Part shown: positions 1 through 9,072 of the stretch, in pieces | Layout of the letters: each line of letters opens with the position of its first letter | Numbering within the stretch: position 1 is the first letter of the stretch | NCBI RefSeq assembly: GCF_041296385.1 | Contig: NW_027184063.1 | Location: 124,001 to 188,000, forward strand | Length of the DNA stretch: 64,000 nt | Source: Aphelocoma coerulescens | Lineage: Eukaryota > Chordata > Aves > Passeriformes > Corvidae | Direction of reading: 5' to 3' | The notes under the pieces: generated by a model | The model's input: the letters and a program-made list of their open reading frames with translations, nothing else | Told to the model about the DNA's origin: nothing | Databases searched by the model: none | Translations under genes and position numbers: made by a program

Positions 1-124
1 GATTCTCGCATCCCAGTCACTTTCACACACCTTCGGTATCCCTGAGTCCAAGCAGCTAAAGCTCACAGAGACAGAAGTGTCAGGAAGGAAAACGTTGCAA
101 AAGCACCCCCTTCTCTTATCAGCA

Positions 125-130
125 TATAAA
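125..130 (+). promoter_or_regulatory. TATA-like tataaa (unit 1 copy)
   Basis: gcatataaattg occurs once per unit in the middle of the conserved open frame. There is no supporting promoter context, so it may be chance. Confidence 0.15.
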
Positions 131-832
131 TTGTGCACAACAGGCTGCGGCACCGAACCTTCCTTCTCAGATAGACATGCCATCACACTTTTCACTCTTG
201 CAGCTCGGTTGAAAAGCTCCAGCAGCTGCTCCCGCAATAGCAAAAGGTTCTAGAAGTGAAAGCCAGTTTGGGGCTGCACCTTCTCCTTGCCGCATGTAAG
301 CCACACCAAACTCCCTGATGCACTCTGTCCTCCCCTTCTCAAAGGAGTAGACGGTGGCATCAGGACACACCTGTGTCCCAGCAGCTGGGTGCCCAGCCGG
401 GAGCAGGAGCAGGGCTGGGGCTGCTCCCAAAGTTGCTCCGCCCCAATGCCAGAGCCGGACATATGCTGAGGGGGGGCTGGATCAGGCTTTATTGTCCAGC
501 TGCATGCCAGGAGTGAGCACAAAATCTACCTGCATTCTCTGCAGCATGCCATCCTGGAGCAGAGCCATTGCCAAAGGAAGCCGTGAGCCCGTGCCAAGCC
601 AGTGCCGGAGTGGGATCCTAGCAGCACCTGTGGAAGCCGGGAGAGAGGAGCCCACCTGGAGCAGGTTCGTGCAGGATTAATCATCCCGTGGCTTCCCACC
701 AGGGTCCTGTTGCTTCCAAAAGGCCCCACAGTGTCACTGTGGCCCCTCGGTTCCACCAGGTTCCATAGCGTCACTGTGGTGCCCAGGGTTCCGTCAGCTT
801 CGCCAGCATCCCCACGGTCTGCAGAGCTCCCC

Positions 833-1208
833 GAGCTTCTGTGGTGTCACAGTGGAGGCAGGGTTGCATCAGGTTCCATAGCATCAGCACGGTCTCCAGG
901 GCTCCCAGAGGTTCTGTGGTGTCACAGTGGAGGCAGGGTTGCATCAGGTTCCATAGCATCACCACAGTCTCCAGGGCTCCCTGAGCTTCTGTGGTGTCAC
1001 AGTGGAGGCAGGGTTGCATCAGGTTCCATAGCATCACCACGGTCTCCAGGGCTCCCAGAGGTTCTGTGGTGTCACAGAGGAGGCAGGGTTGCATCAGGTT
1101 CCATAGCATCACCACGGTCTCCAGGGCTCCAAGAGCTTCTGTGGTGTCACCGAGGAGGCAGGGTTGCATCAGGTTCAATAGCATCAGCACGGTCTCCAGG
1201 GCTCCCCT
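833..1208 (+). repeat. 75 bp minisatellite in unit 1, 5 copies
   Basis: Code CTG GTC CTC GAC CAG. Copies start at 833, 908, 983, 1058 and 1133. As in every A unit, the last is 76 bp (ctcccctgag junction). Here it carries cacCgagg. Confidence 0.95.
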
Positions 1209-2098
1209 GAGCTTCTGTGGTGGTGTCACAGAGGAGCCAGGCTTCCTTGTAGTTCCCCAGCATCACAAAGGCTCTCCTGGGAGCCACGGGTCACAAAGCA
1301 CCGTGGGCTCTGTGCAGCCCCGCTGTGTCACAATGGCCGCTGGCTTCCACGAGCCCCCGCAGTGTCCCAGTGGGCCCCGTGGCTTTAGGAGTGGGTGGCT
1401 GGGAGTTGGTGCCAGCTGCTGGGGGAGCAGCAGCAGGGACTGTGTGTGGACAGTGCCATGGCCACTTGTGTGGCCACTGGTGTCTCTGTGCCAGGCACAG
1501 CCGTGGTGTGTAACACCGGCTCTGGGTCCTTTGGCTGTGCAGGTGGCAGTCACGGCCTGGAGCAGGGCTGCTCCCGGGGGACAGCCTGGGGCAGGAGGCT
1601 GCTGGAGATTCATTCCCCACACTCCTTGTCATGAGGTGCTCGGAGTGATTGGAAAGGCTGTTGGCAGCAGGCAGTTCTCTGGGTTCAAGCTGTGGAGCTG
1701 TCAGCGGGAATGCAAAGGCCAAGCTGGTGAGCCTTTTGTCCTGGTGCCTTTAGTGTGTGAGCAGTCCCTGGTGCCGTTGTCTTTGGATCCTGAGTGTGGG
1801 AGAGGCAAGGCTTAGGATGGTGCGTAGAGCTGAGAAGGAAAGTGCCGAGAGCAGCGTGTGTGCTGCTGCTTTGAGGGGTGCAGTTGAAGTTGTAGGCAGC
1901 AAGAGCTTTCTCAGCTGGCCCTTTTGTGAGCTCTGCTTTTGCCAGATGACTTCCATCTTACCCTCTTACCATCTTAGCCTCTCATTTTTGCATATCCCAA
2001 ACCCCCTTCCAAACATCCAGCAGCTGCTTGTAAAGAAGAAGTCCTAGAACAAAAAGCCAGTGCTGCCTTTCATAGCCCCTTTGCTGTCTATGAAGTAG

Positions 2099-2521
2099 AG
2101 GAAAGAAGCTAGTGAGACGCACTTTCTTTCTCAACTCCATAGAGCGCATCCTTCTCTCAAGGTGGCAGAGTCCTTGGCGGAAGTGAAGCATCTGCAGCTG
2201 CAGTTCAGACTGAGAGATGTGCCAGGACAGGAAACATTTGCTGACCTTCCCTGTTCCCTGTGCAACATGATTCTCGCATCCCAGTCACTTTCACACACCT
2301 TCGGTATCCCTGAGTCCAAGCAGCTAAAGCTCACAGAGACAGAAGTGTCAGGAAGGAAAACGTTGCAAAAGCACCCCCTTCTCTTATCAGCATATAAATT
2401 GTGCACAACAGGCTGCGGCACCGAACCTTCCTTCTCAGATAGACATGCCATCACACTTTTCACTCTTGCAGCTCGGTTGAAAAGCTCCAGCAGCTGCTCC
2501 CGCAATAGCAAAAGGTTCTAG
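2099..2521 (+). other. Conserved open frame of about 141 codons, probably non-coding (reference copy)
   Basis: The frame is open from after the TAG at 2096 to the TAG at 2519-2521, and recurs once per unit. The only upstream start-like codon is GTG at 2162 (119 codons); the first ATG is at 2267 (85 codons). The product has no motif, signal peptide or family I recognise and is rich in Ser and Leu. Across the units I count about nine amino-acid-changing and three silent variants in it, which is roughly what no protein constraint would give. A polypyrimidine-AG site (AG at 2141-2142) could make it an exon, but the exon-like block upstream does not join it in phase. I list it because it is the longest frame outside the minisatellite, not as a gene. 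Confidence 0.3.
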
Positions 2522-2703
2522 AAGTGAAAGCCAGTTTGGGGCTGCACCTTCTCCTTGCCGCATGTAAGCCACACCAAACTCCCTGATGCACTCTGTCCTC
2601 CCCTTCTCAAAGGAGTAGATGGTGGCATCAGGACACACCTGTGTCCCAGCAGCTGGGTGCCCAGCCGGGAGCAGGAGCAGGGCTGGGGCTGCTCCCAAAG
2701 TTG

Positions 2704-2712
2704 CCCCGCCCC
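2704..2712. promoter_or_regulatory. GC box ccccgcccc (reference unit 2)
   Basis: Matches the Sp1-type GC box core (ggggcgggg on the minus strand). It is present in nearly all units at the same place, but changed in unit 1 (gctccgcccc) and unit 25 (gccctgcccc). It lies just past the minus-strand AATAAA. Whether it acts as a promoter element is unknown. Confidence 0.3.
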
Positions 2713-2755
2713 AATGCCAGAGCCGGACATATGCTGAGGGGGGGCTGGATCAGGC

Positions 2756-2761
2756 TTTATT
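2756..2761 (-). promoter_or_regulatory. Minus-strand AATAAA, poly(A)-signal-like (reference unit 2)
   Basis: The plus-strand tttatt reads AATAAA on the minus strand, within gctggacaataaagcc. It lies 487 bp from each unit start and I saw it intact in every unit (for example 488-493 in unit 1). A G7/C7 run and G/T-rich sequence follow within about 60 bp on the minus strand, as downstream elements often do. A single hexamer can occur by chance. Confidence 0.35.
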
Positions 2762-2993
2762 GTCCAGCTGCATGCCAGGAGTGAGCACAAAATCTACCTG
2801 CATTCTCTGCAGCATGCCATCCTGGAGCAGAGCCATTGCCAAAGGAAGCCGTGAGCCCGTGCCAAGCCAGTGCCGGAGTGGGATCCTAGCAGCACCTGTG
2901 GAAGCCGGGAGAGAGGAGCCCACCTGGAGCAGGTTCGTGCAGGATTAATCATCCCGTGGCTTCCCACCAGGGTCCTGTTGCTTCCAAAAGGCC

Positions 2994-3010
2994 CCACAGT
3001 GTCACTGTGG
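2994..3010. repeat. 17 bp palindrome ccacagtgtcactgtgg (reference unit 2)
   Basis: Perfect 8 bp arms around a single central T, at the left edge of the degenerate minisatellite; 726-742 in unit 1. Its halves resemble the gtcac/gtgac core of the 75-mer, so it may be two oppositely oriented fragments of that core. Confidence 0.7.
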
Positions 3011-3100
3011 CCCCTCGGTTCCACCAGGTTCCATAGTGTCACTGTGGTGCCCAGGGTTCCGTCAGCTTCGCCAGCATCCCCACGGTCTGCAGAGCTCCCC
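2996..3100 (+). repeat. Degenerate 75-mers on the left edge of the minisatellite (reference unit 2)
   Basis: About one and a half diverged copies can be aligned by eye. The run gtgtcactgtgg...ggttccaccaggttccatag matches the core gtgtcacagtgg...gttgcatcaggttccatag, and the following stretch ends in gcagagctcccc where core copies end in ccagggctcccc. The same block is present in all units, starting 727 bp from each unit start. In subfamily B its end (agtctccagggctcc) looks more like the core than in A. Confidence 0.75.
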
Positions 3101-3497
3101 GAGCTTCTGTGGTGTCACAGTGGAGGCAGGGTTGCATCAGGTTCCATAGCATCAGCACGGTCTCCAGGGCTCCCAGAGGTTCTGTGGTGTCACAGTGGAG
3201 GCAGGGTTGCATCAGGTTCCATAGCATCACCACAGACTCCAGGGCTCCCAGAGGTTCTGTGGTGTCACAGTGGAGGCAGGGTTGCATCAGGTTCCATAGC
3301 ATCAGCACGGTCTCCAGGGCTCCCAGAGGTTCTGTGGTGTCACAGAGGAGGCAGGGTTGCATCAGGTTCCATAGCATCACCACGGTCTCCAGGGCTCCAA
3401 GAGCTTCTGTGGTGTCACAGAGGAGGCAGGGTTGCATCAGGTTCAATAGCATCAGCACGGTCTCCAGGGCTCCCCTGAGCTTCTGTGGTGGTGTCAC
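3039..3497 (-). other. Minus-strand frame with 25-residue repeats, a by-product of the 75 bp period
   Basis: 152 codons in reference unit 2, opening at a GTG and ending in a conserved tail (AKLTEPWAPQ). Each 75-mer gives one 25-residue repeat of the type GALETVLMLWNLMQPCLHCD. Because 75 is a multiple of three, one minus and two plus frames stay open and repetitive, so length alone is no evidence for coding. The frame grows and shrinks by 25 codons with copy number (177 in unit 14, 127 in unit 18). I know of no family with this repeat. Confidence 0.25.
3101..3476 (+). repeat. 75 bp minisatellite in unit 2, 5 copies
   Basis: Code CTG GTC GTG GAC CAG. Copy 3 starts gaggttc. This removes the ctga stop at the copy 2-3 junction, so a plus frame runs 324 codons from a GTG at 3109. 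Confidence 0.95.
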
Positions 3498-3663
3498 AGA
3501 GGAGCCAGGCTTCCTTGTAGTTCCCCAGCATCACAAAGGCTCTCCTGGGAGCCACGGGTCACAAAGCACCGTGGGCTCTGTGCAGCCCCGCTGTGTCACA
3601 ATGGCCGCTGGCTTCCACGAGCCCCCGCAGTGTCCCAGTGGGCCCCGTGGCTTTAGGAGTGGG
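3477..3663 (+). repeat. Degenerate 75-mers on the right edge of the minisatellite (reference unit 2)
   Basis: The first diverged copy (3477-3552) begins gagcttctgtggtgg with a 3 bp insertion relative to the core, followed by gtgtcacagaggagccagg. A second, weaker one lies near 3591-3663 (ctgtgtcacaatgg). The first also carries the cacagAgg state seen in the last core copies of A units. Confidence 0.65.
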
Positions 3664-3726
3664 TGGCTGGGAGTTGGTGCCAGCGGCTGGGGGAGCAGCA
3701 GCAGGGACTGTGTGTGGACAGTGCCA

Positions 3727-3744
3727 TGGCCACTTGTGTGGCCA
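3727..3744. repeat. Short hairpin tggccac-ttgt-gtggcca (reference unit 2)
   Basis: 7 bp perfect stem with a 4-base loop, present in every unit (1459-1476 in unit 1). Too short to suggest a function. Confidence 0.6.
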
Positions 3745-3810
3745 CTGGTGTCTCTGTGCCAGGCACAGCCGTGGTGTGTAACACCGGCTCTGGGTCCTTT
3801 GGCTGTGCAG

Positions 3811-3994
3811 GTGGCAGTCACGGCCTGGAGCAGGGCTGCTCCCAGGGGACAGCCTGGGGCAGGAGGCTGCTGGAGATTCATTCCCCACACTCCTTGTCAT
3901 GAGGTGCTCAGAGTGATTGGAAAGGCTGTTGGCAGCAGGCAGTTCTCTGGGTTCAAGCTGTGGAGCTGTCAGAGGGAATGCAAAGGCCAAGCTG
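3811..3994 (+). other. Exon-like block bounded by splice-like sites (reference unit 2)
   Basis: The left edge is ggctgtgcag followed by gtggcagtc; the right edge is aagctg followed by gtgagc, a strong donor match. The 184 bp between are open in one frame, with residues such as CHEVLRVIGKAVGSRQFSGF. The same frame runs on through the donor to a stop at 4083. In subfamily B a palindromic 8 bp insertion falls inside the block. Unit 29 has lost the donor GT (63936). No splicing evidence can be drawn from sequence alone. Confidence 0.2.
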
Positions 3995-4536
3995 GTGAGC
4001 CTTTTGTCCTGGTGCCTTTAGTGTGTGAGCAGTCCCTGGTGCCGTTGTCTTTGGATCCTGAGTGTGGGAGAGGCAAGGCTTAGGATGGTGCGTAGAGCTC
4101 AGAAGGAAAGTGCCGAGAGCAGCGTGTGTGCTGCTGCTTTGAGGGGTGCAGTTGAAGTTGTAGGCAGCAAGAGCTTTCTCAGCTGGCCCTTTGGTGAGCT
4201 CTGCTTTTGCCAGATGACTTCCATCTTACCCTCTTACCATCTTAGCCTCTCATTTTTGCATATCCCAAACCCCCTTCCAAACATCCAGCAGCTGCTTGTA
4301 AAGAAGAAGTCCTAGAACAAAAAGCCAGTGCTGCCTTTCATAGCCCCTTTGCTGTCTATGAAGTAGAGGAAAGAAGCTAGTGAGACGCACTTTCTTTCTC
4401 AACTCCATAGAGCGCATCCTTCTCTCAAGGTGGCAGAGTCCTTGGCGGAAGTGAAGCATCTGCAGCTGCAGTTCAGACTGAGAGATGTGCCAGGACAGGA
4501 AACATTTGCTGACCTTCCCTGTTCCCTGTGCAACAT

Positions 4537-6804
4537 GATTCTCGCATCCCAGTCACTTTCACACACCTTCGGTATCCCTGAGTCCAAGCAGCTAAAGCTC
4601 ACAGAGACAGAAGTGTCAGGAAGGAAAACGTTCCAAAAGCACCCCCTTCTCTTATCAGCATATAAATTGTGCACAACAGGCTGCGGCACCGAACCTTCCT
4701 TCTCAGATAGACATGCCATCACACTTTTCACTCTTGCAGCTCGGTTGAAAAGCTCCAGCAGCTGCTCCCGCAATAGCAAAAGGTTCTAGAAGTGAAAGCC
4801 AGTTTGGGGCTGCACCTTCTCCTTGCCGCATGTAAGCCACACCAAACTCCCTGATGCACTCTGTCCTCCCCTTCTCAAAGGAGTAGACGGTGGCATCAGG
4901 ACACACCTGTGTCCCAGCAGCTGGGTGCCCAGCCGGGAGCAGGAGCAGGGCTGGGGCTGCTCCCAAAGTTGCCCCGCCCCAATGCCAGAGCCGGACATAT
5001 GCTGAGGGGGGGCTGGATCAGGCTTTATTGTCCAGCTGCATGCCAGGAGTGAGCACAAAATCTACCTGCATTCTCTGCAGCATGCCATCCTGGAGCAGAG
5101 CCATTGCCAAAGGAAGCCGTGAGCCCGTGCCAAGCCAGTGCCGGAGTGGGATCCTAGCAGCACCTGTGGAAGCCGGGAGAGAGGAGCCCACCTGGAGCAG
5201 GTTCGTGCAGGATTAATCATCCCGTGGCTTCCCACCAGGGTCCTGTTGCTTCCAAAAGGCCCCACAGTGTCACTGTGGCCCCTCGGTTCCACCAGGTTCC
5301 ATAGCGTCACTGTGGTGCCCAGGGTTCCGTCAGCTTCGCCAGCATCCCCACGGTCTGCAGAGCTCCCCGAGCTTCTGTGGTGTCACAGTGGAGGCAGGGT
5401 TGCATCAGGTTCCATAGCATCAGCACGGTCTCCAGGGCTCCCAGAGCTTCTGTGGTGTCACAGTGGAGGCAGGGTTGCATCAGGTTCCATAGCATCACCA
5501 CAGACTCCAGGGCTCCCTGAGCTTCTGTGGTGTCACAGTGGAGGCAGGGTTGCATCAGGTTCCATAGCATCAGCACGGTCTCCAGGGCTCCCAGAGGTTC
5601 TGTGGTGTCACAGAGGAGGCAGGGTTGCATCAGGTTCCATAGCATCACCACGGTCTCCAGGGCTCCAAGAGCTTCTGTGGTGTCACAGAGGAGGCAGGGT
5701 TGCATCAGGTTCAATAGCATCAGCACGGTCTCCAGGGCTCCCCTGAGCTTCTGTGGTGGTGTCACAGAGGAGCCAGGCTTCCTTGTAGTTCCCCAGCATC
5801 ACAAAGGCTCTCCTGGGAGCCACGGGTCACAAAGCACCGTGGGCTCTGTGCAGCCCCGCTGTGTCACAATGGCCGCTGGCTTCCACGAGCCCCCGCAGTG
5901 TCCCAGTGGGCCCCGTGGCTTTAGGAGTGGGTGGCTGGGAGTTGGTGCCAGCGGCTGGGGGAGCAGCAGCAGGGACTGTGTGTGGACAGTGCCATGGCCA
6001 CTTGTGTGGCCACTGGTGTCTCTGTGCCAGGCACAGCCGTGGTGTGTAACACCGGCTCTGGGTCCTTTGGCTGTGCAGGTGGCAGTCACGGCCTGGAGCA
6101 GGGCTGCTCCCGGGGGACAGCCTGGGGCAGGAGGCTGCTGGAGATTCATTCCCCACACTCCTTGTCATGAGGTGCTCAGAGTGATTGGAAAGGCTGTTGG
6201 CAGCAGGCAGTTCTCTGGGTTCAAGCTGTGGAGCTGTCAGCGGGAATGCAAAGGCCAAGCTGGTGAGCCTTTTGTCCTGGTGCCTTTAGTGTGTGAGCAG
6301 TCCCTGGTGCCGTTGTCTTTGGATCCTGAGTGTGGGAGAGGCAAGGCTTAGGATGGTGCGTAGAGCTGAGAAGGAAAGTGCCGAGAGCAGCGTGTGTGCT
6401 GCTGCTTTGAGGGGTGCAGTTGAAGTTGTAGGCAGCAAGAGCTTTCTCAGCTGGCCCTTTTGTGAGCTCTGCTTTTGCCAGATGACTTCCATCTTACCCT
6501 CTTACCATCTTAGCCTCTCATTTTTGCATATCCCAAACCCCCTTCCAAACATCCAGCAGCTGCTTGTAAAGAAGAAGTCCTAGAACAAAAAGCCAGTGCT
6601 GCCTTTCATAGCCCCTTTGCTGTCTATGAAGTAGAGGAAAGAAGCTAGTGAGACGCACTTTCTTTCTCAACTCCATAGAGCGCATCCTTCTCTCAAGGTG
6701 GCAGAGTCCTTGGCGGAAGTGAAGCATCTGCAGCTGCAGTTCAGACTGAGAGATGTGCCAGGACAGGAAACATTTGCTGACCTTCCCTGTTCCCTGTGCA
6801 ACAT
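4537..6804 (+). repeat. Macrosatellite unit 3 (subfamily A, 2268 bp)
   Basis: It has the same minisatellite pattern and cacagactcc variant (near 5504) as unit 17, again at an offset of 31,827 bp. It carries ttccaaaag. Confidence 0.95.
5369..5744 (+). repeat. 75 bp minisatellite in unit 3, 5 copies
   Basis: Code CTG CTC CTG GAC CAG, identical to unit 17. Confidence 0.95.
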
Positions 6805-9072
6805 GATTCTCGCATCCCAGTCACTTTCACACACCTTCGGTATCCCTGAGTCCAAGCAGCTAAAGCTCACAGAGACAGAAGTGTCAGGAAGGAAAACGTT
6901 CCAAAAGCACCCCCTTCTCTTATCAGCATATAAATTGTGCACAACAGGCTGCGGCACCGAACCTTCCTTCTCAGATAGACATGCCATCACACTTTTCACT
7001 CTTGCAGCTCGGTTGAAAAGCTCCAGCAGCTGCTCCCGCAATAGCAAAAGGTTCTAGAAGTGAAAGCCAGTTTGGGGCTGCACCTTCTCCTTGCCGCATG
7101 TAAGCCACACCAAACTCCCTGATGCACTCTGTCCTCCCCTTCTCAAAGGAGTAGACGGTGGCATCAGGACACACCTGTGTCCCAGCAGCTGGGTGCCCAG
7201 CCGGGAGCAGGAGCAGGGCTGGGGCTGCTCCCAAAGTTGCCCCGCCCCAATGCCAGAGCCGGACATATGCTGAGGGGGGGCTGGATCAGGCTTTATTGTC
7301 CAGCTGCATGCCAGGAGTGAGCACAAAATCTACCTGCATTCTCTGCAGCATGCCATCCTGGAGCAGAGCCATTGCCAAAGGAAGCCGTGAGCCCGTGCCA
7401 AGCCAGTGCCGGAGTGGGATCCTAGCAGCACCTGTGGAAGCCGGGAGAGAGGAGCCCACCTGGAGCAGGTTCGTGCAGGATTAATCATCCCGTGGCTTCC
7501 CACCAGGGTCCTGTTGCTTCCAAAAGGCCCCACAGTGTCACTGTGGCCCCTCGGTTCCACCAGGTTCCATAGCGTCACTGTGGTGCCCAGGGTTCCGTCA
7601 GCTTCGCCAGCATCCCCACGGTCTGCAGAGCTCCCCGAGCTTCTGTGGTGTCACAGTGGAGGCAGGGTTGCATCAGGTTCCATAGCATCAGCACGGTCTC
7701 CAGGGCTCCCAGAGGTTCTGTGGTGTCACAGTGGAGGCAGGGTTGCATCAGGTTCCATAGCATCACCACAGTCTCCAGGGCTCCCTGAGCTTCTGTGGTG
7801 TCACAGTGGAGGCAGGGTTGCATCAGGTTCCATAGCATCAGCACGGTCTCCAGGGCTCCCAGAGGTTCTGTGGTGTCACAGAGGAGGCAGGGTTGCATCA
7901 GGTTCCATAGCATCACCACGGTCTCCAGGGCTCCAAGAGCTTCTGTGGTGTCACAGAGGAGGCAGGGTTGCATCAGGTTCCATAGCATCAGCACGGTCTC
8001 CAGGGCTCCCCTGAGCTTCTGTGGTGGTGTCACAGAGGAGCCAGGCTTCCTTGTAGTTCCCCAGCATCACAAAGGCTCTCCTGGGAGCCACGGGTCACAA
8101 AGCACCGTGGGCTCTGTGCAGCCCCGCTGTGTCACAATGGCCGCTGGCTTCCACGAGCCCCCGCAGTGTCCCAGTGGGCCCCGTGGCTTTAGGAGTGGGT
8201 GGCTGGGAGTTGGTGCCAGCGGCTGGGGGAGCAGCAGCAGGGACTGTGTGTGGACAGTGCCATGGCCACTTGTGTGGCCACTGGTGTCTCTGTGCCAGGC
8301 ACAGCCGTGGTGTGTAACACCGGCTCTGGGTCCTTTGGCTGTGCAGGTGGCAGTCACGGCCTGGAGCAGGGCTGCTCCCGGGGGACAGCCTGGGGCAGGA
8401 GGCTGCTGGAGATTCATTCCCCACACTCCTTGTCATGAGGTGCTCGGAGTGATTGGAAAGGCTGTTGGCAGCAGGCAGTTCTCTGGGTTCAAGCTGTGGA
8501 GCTGTCAGCGGGAATGCAAAGGCCAAGCTGGTGAGCCTTTTGTCCTGGTGCCTTTAGTGTGTGAGCAGTCCCTGGTGCCGTTGTCTTTGGATCCTGAGTG
8601 TGGGAGAGGCAAGGCTTAGGATGGTGCGTAGAGCTGAGAAGGAAAGTGCCGAGAGCAGCGTGTGTGCTGCTGCTTTGAGGGGTGCAGTTGAAGTTGTAGG
8701 CAGCAAGAGCTTTCTCAGCTGGCCCTTTTGTGAGCTCTGCTTTTGCCAGATGACTTCCATCTTACCCTCTTACCATCTTAGCCTCTCATTTTTGCATATC
8801 CCAAACCCCCTTCCAAACATCCAGCAGCTGCTTGTAAAGAAGAAGTCCTAGAACAAAAAGCCAGTGCTGCCTTTCATAGCCCCTTTGCTGTCTATGAAGT
8901 AGAGGAAAGAAGCTAGTGAGACGCACTTTCTTTCTCAACTCCATAGAGCGCATCCTTCTCTCAAGGTGGCAGAGTCCTTGGCGGAAGTGAAGCATCTGCA
9001 GCTGCAGTTCAGACTGAGAGATGTGCCAGGACAGGAAACATTTGCTGACCTTCCCTGTTCCCTGTGCAACAT
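6805..9072 (+). repeat. Macrosatellite unit 4 (subfamily A, 2268 bp)
   Basis: Consensus-like A unit with ttccaaaag, ggtatccc and gctcggagtg. It shows no obvious private variant. Confidence 0.95.
7637..8012 (+). repeat. 75 bp minisatellite in unit 4, 5 copies
   Basis: Code CTG GTC CTG GAC CAG, the commonest A pattern. Confidence 0.95.

Larger units (their letters stand above)
1..2268 (+). repeat. Macrosatellite unit 1 (subfamily A, 2268 bp)
   Basis: Two variants are shared only with unit 15: cacCgagg at 1151 in the last 75-mer and cagcTgctgg at 1417. The GC box ccccgcccc seen in most units is altered here (gctccgcccc near 436). It carries ttgcaaaag near 96 and ctcccggggg near 1572. Confidence 0.95.
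2269..4536 (+). repeat. Macrosatellite unit 2 (subfamily A, 2268 bp)
   Basis: This is the reference unit for the sub-features given below. It shares rare variants with unit 16 at exactly +31,827 bp: T at 2620 (gtagatgg), T at 3037 (atagtgtc), A at 3236 (cacagactcc), A at 3973 (gtcagaggg) and G at 4193 (ctttggtgag). The C at 4100 (gagctcagaag) is private. It differs from unit 16 at 2365 (ttgcaaaag against ttccaaaag). Confidence 0.95.

Noticed and set aside
833..1208. CRISPR array
   Set aside because: The 75-mers are directly contiguous with no unique spacers, and no cas genes are present.
3109..4083. 324-codon plus frame in units 2, 16 and 20
   Set aside because: The extra length comes only from copy 3 starting gaggttc, which removes a stop at a 75-mer junction. 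It is a by-product of the repeat.
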